The position numbers were made by a program, and so were the translations under genes. Positions 1 to 5,734 of a stretch of DNA of 10,235 nt are shown here, piece after piece. The stretch is taken from the NCBI GenBank assembly GCA_020832965.1, contig JAJHRM010000081.1:1-10235 (forward strand), written 5' to 3'. This DNA comes from Thermofilum sp. GTDB lineage: Archaea; Thermoproteota; Thermoprotei; Thermofilales; Thermofilaceae. How positions within the stretch are numbered: position 1 is the stretch's first letter; every line of letters starts with the position of its first letter. Below the pieces are notes generated by a model. The model had not been told where the DNA came from, did no database searches, and worked only from the letters and a program-made list of their open reading frames with translations.

Positions 1-324
1 ACGGAGAGGAGGGCCCGGGAGGAGGGCTTCAACCCCGTGTCAGTGGTCGTGGAGGGCAGGAGCAGGGCTGGCTACTACCCCGGCTCAGCCAGCATGACGG
101 TCAAGCTGATAGCGGACGCCGAGACAGCCAGGCTCCTTGGGGCGCAGATCGTGGGAGGCGAGGGCGTGCTCGCCAGGATCAACGCGGCAGCAATACTCAT
201 CTCCAAGGGAGCCACCGCCCGGGAAGCCTTCTTCAGCGACCTCGGCTACGCTCCCCCCTTCGCCCCTGTATGGGATCCACTAATCACAGCTGCTAGAGTT
301 CTACTGGGGAAACTCCGTAGCTAA
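1..324 (+). CDS. CoA-disulfide reductase / NADH oxidase-type flavoprotein, C-terminal end (5' partial)
   Basis: The reading frame is open from base 1 to a TAA at 322-324, so only the last 107 residues are present and the start lies before the window. The visible part is the C-terminal dimerisation domain of class-I pyridine nucleotide-disulfide oxidoreductases. GRSRAGYYPGS, then LIADAETARLLGAQIVGGEG, and the end motif SDLGYAPPFAPVWDP match the CoA-disulfide reductase/NADH oxidase branch, where the tyrosine of the last motif sits near the active site of the partner subunit. The FAD and NAD(P)H sites and the redox cysteine would lie upstream and cannot be seen. The family acts in the cytoplasm on CoA disulfide, sulfur/polysulfide or O2; which substrate applies cannot be told here. 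It converges on the transporter genes, with 54 bases between the stop codons. The family call is firm and the exact reaction is open. Confidence 0.88.
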   Translation, partial: TERRAREEGFNPVSVVVEGRSRAGYYPGSASMTVKLIADAETARLLGAQIVGGEGVLARINAAAILISKGATAREAFFSDLGYAPPFAPVWDPLITAARVLLGKLRS

Positions 325-347
325 TACGGAAAGGGTTGAAACATTTT

Positions 348-363
348 GGAAAAATGGGAAAAG
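348..363 (-). terminator. Candidate T-rich terminator after the transporter operon
   Basis: Downstream of the last ATPase gene the minus strand reads TTTT then, a few bases on, TTTTT (plus-strand A runs at 359-362 and 350-354). Archaeal RNA polymerase commonly stops at such U-rich tracts without a hairpin. It lies in the 54-base gap between convergent genes, where a terminator is expected. No matching T tract was seen for the plus-strand gene. Confidence 0.35.
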
Positions 364-378
364 ATGCCCTACACCACA

Positions 379-1509
379 CTAAGTTTTCGCGTAAAGCCAG
401 CATGCAACGTAGTGGCCCCTGGACACTTCGAAGAGCCTGGGCTCCTGCTTTCTGCATAGCTCGGCTAGCTGCGGGTTCATATCCAGAGCTACGCACCTTG
501 GATGGAATCTGCAGCCACTCGGGATGTGCACTGGAGTGGGAACTTCTCCCTTGATAGGTGGTTCGCGCAGCGTGAACCTTCTCCTGGGATCAGGCTGCGG
601 TATAGACTCTATCAGCGCCTTGGTGTAGGGGTGTAAGGGTTCCCTGAGCACGTCCTCCGTATTTCCGAGCTCCACTATGCGCCCTAAGTACATGATGGCG
701 ATGCGGTTTGACACATAGCGTGCCAGTGCTAAGTCATGCGTGATGAAGAGGTACGTGAGGTTAAACTTCTCCTTGAGGTTGAGCAACAGCTGTAGGATTT
801 CAGCGCGGATCGAGACGTCGAGCATAGAGACAGGCTCATCCGCCACAACAAGCCTGGGTCTGAGAAGCATAGTCCTGGCTATGACCACTCTCTGCCGCTG
901 GCCTCCAGAGAGCATGTGCGGATACCTGTAGACAAATTCCTCTGGAGGCGTTAGTTTCACGTCTTCGAGCGCGCGAAGAACCATCTCGAACCTCTCTTCT
1001 TTGCTCTCCCCTATGCCGTGAATCTCTAGAGGCTCCGTTAAGGACTCCAGGACGGTCTTCCTCGGATCCAGGCTTCCAAAGGGGTCCTGCCAGATCATCT
1101 GAATTTCCCTGCGAAGCAGCCTGTAAGCAGTCTCTGGGAGCTTGAAGATATCTACGTAGTTGCCGTCCAGTAGGTACGCGGGAAGACCTGCTGAGCCGAT
1201 AAGGCTCCTCAGCCTCTCCAAGGTTTCCGGGGACGGCCTGTAGTAAATGGTTCCCTCAGTTGGTGTGTACAGCTGGAGGAATGTTTTACCCAGGGTGGTT
1301 TTACCGCAGCCGCTCTCACCTGCGAGAGCCAGCACCTCGCCCTGCCTGATATCGAGAGAGACGCCGTCCACTGCTCTCACGTATAGGGGGGGCCTCCCCC
1401 TAATCGCGTCCAGGAGGGATCTCCTAAGAGGGAACCAGACCCTTAGGTCCTTTACCACCGCCAGAGTCTCTGCCTCCATCCTCGGCTGGTACACGCGCTC
1501 GTCACTCAT
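379..1509 (-). CDS. Peptide/oligosaccharide ABC transporter ATP-binding protein, OppF/DppF type
   Basis: This is a 376-residue cytoplasmic ATPase, one of two that power the importer. The nucleotide-binding domain is complete: Walker A GESGCGKT at 64-71, Q-loop glutamine 141 in IWQDPFGSLDP, signature LSGGQ at 200-204, Walker B RLVVADEP at 219-226, D-loop SMLD at 228-231 and switch histidine 258 in FITHDL. The C-terminal oligo_HPY region starts at PLHPYTKAL (about 291) and has four cysteines, C333, C339, C352 and C370. In some Opp/Dpp ATPases the equivalent cysteines hold an iron-sulfur cluster. Between Walker A and the Q-loop there are roughly 20-25 residues more than in ordinary OppF proteins (about residues 91-128). 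The start ATG is preceded six bases away by GAGGTGA, which overlaps the stop of the partner ATPase gene, so the two are probably translationally coupled. Family certain, substrate unknown. Confidence 0.95.
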   Translation of the reverse strand: MSDERVYQPRMEAETLAVVKDLRVWFPLRRSLLDAIRGRPPLYVRAVDGVSLDIRQGEVLALAGESGCGKTTLGKTFLQLYTPTEGTIYYRPSPETLERLRSLIGSAGLPAYLLDGNYVDIFKLPETAYRLLRREIQMIWQDPFGSLDPRKTVLESLTEPLEIHGIGESKEERFEMVLRALEDVKLTPPEEFVYRYPHMLSGGQRQRVVIARTMLLRPRLVVADEPVSMLDVSIRAEILQLLLNLKEKFNLTYLFITHDLALARYVSNRIAIMYLGRIVELGNTEDVLREPLHPYTKALIESIPQPDPRRRFTLREPPIKGEVPTPVHIPSGCRFHPRCVALDMNPQLAELCRKQEPRLFEVSRGHYVACWLYAKT

Positions 1510-1515
1510 ACCCCG

Positions 1516-1522
1516 TCACCTC
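1516..1522 (-). promoter_or_regulatory. Shine-Dalgarno site overlapping the preceding stop codon
   Basis: GAGGTGA on the minus strand lies six bases before the ATG at 1509 and contains the TGA stop of the upstream ATPase D gene. A ribosome ending one gene is therefore sitting on the start signal of the next. This supports the ATG at 1509 as the start and suggests coupled, balanced synthesis of the two ATPases. Confidence 0.75.
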
Positions 1523-2481
1523 TTCAGGTACAACCAGCATGAAACCTGGTGTCCCTCTTCCACTTCAACAGTGGGTGGATCTTCCCTGCACCGGCTGTGA
1601 GCATAGGGGCATCGCGGGGCAAACCTGCACCCCGGCGGAGGAGACAGCAAGTCCGGCGGCACACCGGGTATCCACGTCAGCTCCTTGAGCTCACCATGAA
1701 GCCTAGGCACGCTGCCTAGTAGCGCCTGTGTATAGGGATGCAGGGGGTTCTCGTATACCTGCTCACTCGTACCTTGCTCGACTATCTTGCCCGCATACAT
1801 TATCGCCACTTTATCAGCTATCTCCGCTATCAGGCTTAAATCATGCGTGATAAGTATGATAGAGGTCTTCTGCTCCATCTTTATACGCTTTAGCAAATTC
1901 ATGATCTGTGCCTGGACAACTACGTCAAGCGCCGTAGTGGGCTCATCCGCTATAACGAGCTTAGGTCTCAGCGCTATAGCCATGGCTATGAGGACGCGCT
2001 GCTTCATACCCCCGCTCAGCTCGTGAGGATAGCTTTTCACCCGCGATGGGTCTATTCCCACAAGGCTTAGGAGCTTCTTTGACTCCTCCAGAGCCTCCTC
2101 CTTGGTGTACCCCTTATGCAGCATAAAAACCTCCGCTAGCTGGTCTCCAACGGTGTATACAGGGTTCAGCGAGTTCATGGCGCCTTGGAAGATCATCGAA
2201 ATTCCCTTCCACCTGATCTCTCTCCTGAACTCCTCTTCGTCCATAGCCAGGATGTTTTTACCCTCGAAAAGTATCTCTCCAGACACGATCTCCCCTGGTG
2301 GGGGCACCAGCCGGATCAGGGAAAGGCCTAGCGTGCTCTTTCCACACCCAGACTCGCCAGCTATCCCCAGGGCCTCCCCTTTATTCAGCGTGAAGCTGAC
2401 GCCGTCCACGGCCTTCACTGCTCCTCGCTTCGTGAAGAAGTAGGTCTTCAGGTCCCTCACTTGGAGTAGTTGCTCACTCAT
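1516..2481 (-). CDS. Peptide/oligosaccharide ABC transporter ATP-binding protein, OppD/DppD type
   Basis: This is a 321-residue cytoplasmic ATPase that pairs with the ATPase of the next gene. From the chosen start the motifs are Walker A GESGCGKS at 42-49, Q-loop glutamine 99 in MIFQGAMNSLNPV, signature LSGGM at 155-159 (methionine in the last place, usual for OppD), Walker B KLVIADEP at 174-181 and switch histidine 213. The C-terminal oligo_HPY region follows from about 246 (PLHPYTQAL), with cysteines C285, C291, C298 and C315 in a CX5CX6CX16C pattern, a possible Fe-S site by analogy with other Opp/Dpp ATPases. The frame opens three codons earlier at a GTG (2490), but that GTG is part of the GAGGTG ribosome site, so the ATG at 2481 (MSEQLLQVRDL) is preferred. 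The gap to the permease C gene is 48 bases. Confidence 0.95.
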   Translation of the reverse strand: MSEQLLQVRDLKTYFFTKRGAVKAVDGVSFTLNKGEALGIAGESGCGKSTLGLSLIRLVPPPGEIVSGEILFEGKNILAMDEEEFRREIRWKGISMIFQGAMNSLNPVYTVGDQLAEVFMLHKGYTKEEALEESKKLLSLVGIDPSRVKSYPHELSGGMKQRVLIAMAIALRPKLVIADEPTTALDVVVQAQIMNLLKRIKMEQKTSIILITHDLSLIAEIADKVAIMYAGKIVEQGTSEQVYENPLHPYTQALLGSVPRLHGELKELTWIPGVPPDLLSPPPGCRFAPRCPYAHSRCREDPPTVEVEEGHQVSCWLYLKR

Positions 2482-2487
2482 CGCACC

Positions 2488-2493
2488 CACCTC
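2488..2493 (-). promoter_or_regulatory. Shine-Dalgarno site that decides the ATPase D start
   Basis: GAGGTG on the minus strand is followed by a six-base spacer and ATG at 2481. The upstream in-frame GTG at 2490 is the last half of this element and so cannot be the start served by it. The true protein is therefore three residues shorter than the longest reading frame. Confidence 0.75.
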
Positions 2494-2529
2494 AATTTCT
2501 GGTTAAAATACATGAGCATAGCGGGTCGC

Positions 2530-4503
2530 CTACAGGGTTCTCAACCTGGGCTCAACTATCTTCTCGATGGCCAAGCCTAGCGCGATGAACGTGAGCGAGG
2601 TTATAGACAGCAGTATACCAGGTGGCAGGATCCACCACCATACGTCATACCTACCGAGGTCCCGGGCTCTGCTTAGCACAGCACCCCACGTGGGCCAGCC
2701 GTGCCTTATTCCAAGGACACTCAACCCCGCCTCTGTCAGGATGGCTCCAGGCACGCCGGAAACCAAGGAGGCTACAGCGTATATGCCAACCTGCGGGAGG
2801 ATGTGCTTCACGATGATTCTCCACTTTGACGCCCCCAAGGCCAGAGCCGCCTCGACGTAGGGCTCCTCCTTTATCGACAGCGTCATCGCTCTAACAGTTA
2901 TCGCAAGCCCTCCCCAGCCCGTCAAAATTAGCACACCCATTATCGTCATAAGTATCGCTGTAGCCTTCACAGCCGGCGGGTAGCCCGCGAAGAGCTGCTG
3001 CGCGATATAAGCCATCATTATCAGCACGGGGAGCCATGGGATATTGCCTATGATGTCCGCCGTCCTCTGAATGACCTCGTCTACAACGCCTCCGTAGTAC
3101 CCGCTGATTACACCGAGCAACAGCCCAATAATTGTTGTCACGAATGCCGAGAACGCGCCAATGCCCAGAGCTATTGGGAAGCCATAGAGGAGGAGCTGTG
3201 CCAGGTCTCGCCCGAGGTCATCAGTACCGACAAGCCCGTATGCAGTACCCTTAATGACCACTCTCACCTGGTCGATAGGCGGCGAAGTCAACCCGCTAAT
3301 GTCGACACCCACCTCCCTTGCATCGTATACCGCGGAAACCGTGATTAAGTACCTGCCGGGCAGGGGTTGCATGTCAAGAGACACTGCAAAGTACTCGCCT
3401 GTTGTGGATAACCTCGTTACGTACTTGTCAACAAACTGTGCAAGATCACTCAGCTTAGAGAGCTGCTCGCTCGGTAAGAGAAGCTCTACGAAAGCCTCTT
3501 TCCAAGCATTCTCCAGCTCTGTTTTAACCGTTTTTAATTTTGCAACGAACTCTGCAAGTGAAGTTTTTGAATTGTTTAACTCCATTAATATGTTTATTAC
3601 ATTGGTTAACCTCGATTTAAGAGCAATTTGCTTAGGATCTGTTGATTTACCGAGGGATCTTAGTATTGCATCAAGCTCCGAAATTATCTTACTCAGGTAC
3701 ACACTTTGATCCCTCACTTTAACAGAGAACCTCGGCTTGCCGAAAATCACGTCTTGGCTGTGCCTACGGGTGATATCCTCGATATTCCCCAGGGCAACGG
3801 CCTCCGCTAGACCTTGTAGAGCTGGGTCAGCACCCACGATCTCTGCTGGTATCCTCAAATTGTAGTAATCCGCAATGGATAGCGTTAGGGATCTTACATC
3901 AATATCTACTTTGAGAGGAGAGTCTTTAGTGCCGACTTTGACCAGATCCTGTCCTCCGGTAGCATTTGCGCTAACAACAATACTCCCAAGTTTAATCGCC
4001 AGACCGTCCGGCCTTTGAATAGTAACTGTTATTGTTGGCTGAACAGGCTTGTTACCTACTATTGGAACTTTAATCCCCACAAGCTTTACCAGTAGGTCCT
4101 GGGGGAAGACCTCCGCACCGAGATCGTAAGTAAACGTGTAGTTGTAGTAGTACTTACCCATAACCTCGTAAGCCACATCAGGCTGCGTCTTAGTTCCAGC
4201 AAAGTGCGGGGCACAGGGTACACCAAGGCTGCACACCCAGGCAGGTGGTACTAGCTGTGGGTTTTCCTCCCAGTAGGGTGCTGCCTCCCATAGTGATACA
4301 AACCCCGGTGGGATTACTAGTAGTGCGTAGATCGAGGTTACTATCAGTACGCAGAGCATGATCACACCAAACTTGCCGGCTGTGTAGCTCCAGACCTCTT
4401 TGAAAAACTCCCTAGCAGATTCCAGGGCTCTCACAGGTCTCTTCAAACCCGCCCTCGCAGTCCTCCCCGAGGCTTTAACCTCCGTGGTTCCCGCAGGCTT
4501 CAT
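2530..4503 (-). CDS. ABC transporter permease, OppC/DppC type, with a large extracellular insert
   Basis: This is a 657-residue channel subunit; ordinary OppC/DppC proteins are about 280-350. A basic cytoplasmic N-terminus leads to membrane helix 1 (about 45-64). Residues 66-420 form an external insert. The OppC core then resumes with the family motif GTDDLGRD at 426-433, helices at about 441-468, 485-505, 515-535, 575-595 and 625-645, and the EAA loop that docks on the ATPases at about 545-570 (EEPYVEAALALGASKWRII). The insert has a cysteine pair (C91, C97), a beta-rich part (about 130-265), a long charged helical part (about 267-365) and another beta-like stretch. DNA for the helical part is AT-rich: by hand count, 64 G/C in 180 bases at 3481-3660. 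The start ATG sits five bases after GAGGTGAT, which overlaps the stop of permease B. Core function is firm; the insert has no fold I recognise. Confidence 0.93.
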   Translation of the reverse strand: MKPAGTTEVKASGRTARAGLKRPVRALESAREFFKEVWSYTAGKFGVIMLCVLIVTSIYALLVIPPGFVSLWEAAPYWEENPQLVPPAWVCSLGVPCAPHFAGTKTQPDVAYEVMGKYYYNYTFTYDLGAEVFPQDLLVKLVGIKVPIVGNKPVQPTITVTIQRPDGLAIKLGSIVVSANATGGQDLVKVGTKDSPLKVDIDVRSLTLSIADYYNLRIPAEIVGADPALQGLAEAVALGNIEDITRRHSQDVIFGKPRFSVKVRDQSVYLSKIISELDAILRSLGKSTDPKQIALKSRLTNVINILMELNNSKTSLAEFVAKLKTVKTELENAWKEAFVELLLPSEQLSKLSDLAQFVDKYVTRLSTTGEYFAVSLDMQPLPGRYLITVSAVYDAREVGVDISGLTSPPIDQVRVVIKGTAYGLVGTDDLGRDLAQLLLYGFPIALGIGAFSAFVTTIIGLLLGVISGYYGGVVDEVIQRTADIIGNIPWLPVLIMMAYIAQQLFAGYPPAVKATAILMTIMGVLILTGWGGLAITVRAMTLSIKEEPYVEAALALGASKWRIIVKHILPQVGIYAVASLVSGVPGAILTEAGLSVLGIRHGWPTWGAVLSRARDLGRYDVWWWILPPGILLSITSLTFIALGLAIEKIVEPRLRTL

Positions 4504-4508
4504 AAGCT

Positions 4509-4516
4509 ATCACCTC
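4509..4516 (-). promoter_or_regulatory. Shine-Dalgarno site overlapping the permease B stop codon
   Basis: GAGGTGAT on the minus strand, a full match to the archaeal anti-Shine-Dalgarno, contains the TGA stop of permease B and stands five bases before the ATG of permease C. It fixes the permease C start and points to translational coupling of the two subunits, which pair one to one in the channel. Confidence 0.8.
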
Positions 4517-5613
4517 ACCCGCACTCTGGGGTCTAGAGCGACATAGATTATTTCGAGAAGGAACCTAGCGATTATATACACACCTACCGTTAAGACGAAT
4601 AAACCCATGATGGTGTTAGAGTCACCAGTGGTTATCGCAACATAGTAGAGAGTGCCCATACCCGGCCAGTCGAACACGGACTCTGTTATTATGAAGCCTC
4701 CCAGCGATGCTGCTAGTGCTAGGATGACAGAGGTTATGACCGGGGGGAGCGATACTCGGAGGACATACCTTCTCAGTACGTAGTCTTCCGGGAGGCCTTT
4801 CGCCTTGGCGACGAAGACGAAATCCTCCCTCACCACGCGCAGCGTCATGGCTCTGAAGGAGTACAGCCAGCCTCCTAGACCCGCGATCACGATCGTCGCT
4901 ATAGGCAGTGAGGCCAGGTACGCTATGTTAATGAAGTTGCCGAGGGGATCTTGCCAAAAGTTATTGATATACGTCATCACCACCCTTAAGCTGGGAGGAT
5001 AGAGCCCGAGCCGGAAGGAGAAAAGCAGGATGAAGAGCATTCCTAACCACCAGTAGGGTACGGCATTAAACACGGCGAAATAGGATATCAGCAGCTTGTC
5101 CAAGAGCGAGCCGTGTCGATACGCCATCTTTGGTGCAACCAGCAAAGCTGCAGCCGCCATAATGGCCTCCGCCACTGTAACCATGATGATGGTTCTGGGC
5201 AAGACCACAGCTATCACATCAATAACGGGTATCGGGGGGAGCCTGTTTGCTAGCTGAGCGACACTATCCTTCGTGGATGTGCCAAAATTGAGAATTAGAG
5301 AGTTCAGCACGAGCTTCCACATACGTACGTAAGGCGGTATCGGGTTACCTTTCTCGTCCACCAGCCCGTACATCTGCTGGTAGTATAGTGTCAGATTCTT
5401 CCTTATGACTTCCAGCTCCGTTGGGGATAGCGTTCGCCCGCCACGGAGAAGAGCTTGAATGTCGCCCTGCACAGACTCTCGTACTATAGCCTCATAAATT
5501 CTCTGCGAGTAACCACTTCCCTCCATGACCGCTGCGACCAGGATTAGAATGGCTATATACGACAGCAGTAGCAGTAAGCCCCTTCGCGCGATTACCCGCC
5601 CCAGCCCGGACAT
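4510..5613 (-). CDS. ABC transporter permease, OppB/DppB type
   Basis: This 367-residue inner channel subunit is the partner of the OppC-type permease. It has the usual OppB layout: basic N-terminus, helix 1 (about 12-30), an external loop to about residue 137, then five hydrophobic segments at about 138-160, 174-199, 233-252, 291-310 and 333-360. The cytoplasmic EAA loop is at about 262-291 (FVFVAKAKGLPEDYVLRRYV), followed by the ESVFDWPGMG motif at 321-330 and the short tail DPRVRVR that is typical of the family. The length is slightly above the family norm because of the first external loop. It opens the permease-ATPase unit: 121 bases separate it from the binding-protein gene, with a T tract and a promoter between. 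No strong Shine-Dalgarno precedes the ATG at 5613; a small hairpin with GGGG lies there. The family is certain. Confidence 0.94.
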   Translation of the reverse strand: MSGLGRVIARRGLLLLLSYIAILILVAAVMEGSGYSQRIYEAIVRESVQGDIQALLRGGRTLSPTELEVIRKNLTLYYQQMYGLVDEKGNPIPPYVRMWKLVLNSLILNFGTSTKDSVAQLANRLPPIPVIDVIAVVLPRTIIMVTVAEAIMAAAALLVAPKMAYRHGSLLDKLLISYFAVFNAVPYWWLGMLFILLFSFRLGLYPPSLRVVMTYINNFWQDPLGNFINIAYLASLPIATIVIAGLGGWLYSFRAMTLRVVREDFVFVAKAKGLPEDYVLRRYVLRVSLPPVITSVILALAASLGGFIITESVFDWPGMGTLYYVAITTGDSNTIMGLFVLTVGVYIIARFLLEIIYVALDPRVRVR

Positions 5614-5619
5614 CGTAAA

Positions 5620-5634
5620 CCCCGACTACCGGGG
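5620..5634 (-). other. Small hairpin just before the permease B start
   Basis: CCCCG and CGGGG are separated by five bases, giving a five-base-pair GC stem whose 3' arm holds the only purine-rich run that could serve as a ribosome site for the ATG at 5613. If the promoter at 5654-5667 is used, the transcript would begin near 5630, inside this element, so the stem would be incomplete in that RNA and form only in read-through transcripts from the binding-protein gene. A regulatory role is speculative. Confidence 0.35.
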
Positions 5635-5653
5635 CAGAGCACCCAACACTAAA

Positions 5654-5667
5654 GATAAATCCTTTTC
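5654..5667 (-). promoter_or_regulatory. Archaeal BRE/TATA promoter for the permease-ATPase unit
   Basis: The minus strand reads GAAAAG, one base, then ATTTATC, a BRE-like A-rich element next to a TATA-like box. The expected transcript start, about 25 bases on, is near 5630, leaving a leader of under 20 bases before the ATG at 5613. Nearly the same sequence stands before the binding-protein gene, which raises confidence in both. Confidence 0.55.
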
Positions 5668-5699
5668 TTCGTGTATAAGGAGGAATTTACAAGAAGACT

Positions 5700-5712
5700 G
5701 GTAAAAAAAGTT
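5700..5712 (-). terminator. Candidate T7 terminator after the binding-protein gene
   Basis: The minus strand has seven consecutive T (plus-strand A run 5703-5709) some 26 bases past the stop of the binding-protein gene, followed by further T-rich sequence. This fits an archaeal U-tract terminator. Its place between the receptor gene and a second promoter suggests full or partial termination, leaving more receptor than channel message. Confidence 0.45.
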
Positions 5713-5734
5713 AATTATTTCTCTTCTCTGGTAT

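Noticed and set aside
336..554. 72-codon plus-strand frame over the end of the ATPase F gene
   Set aside because: It lies opposite conserved ATPase coding sequence, including the cysteine motif, and shows no start signal or domain.
2482..2490. Upstream GTG start for ATPase D, adding three residues
   Set aside because: The GTG is the second half of the GAGGTG ribosome site that serves the ATG at 2481.
2503..2510. TATTTTAA on the minus strand as an internal promoter for the ATPase genes
   Set aside because: A start 25 bases on would fall at the ATG and remove the good Shine-Dalgarno; no BRE-like A-run as in the other two promoters. Weak, probably chance in a 48-base gap.
3254..3709. 151-codon open frame antisense to the permease C insert
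   Set aside because: No promoter or ribosome site, and the minus-strand reading is a continuous, well-framed permease. It is a shadow.
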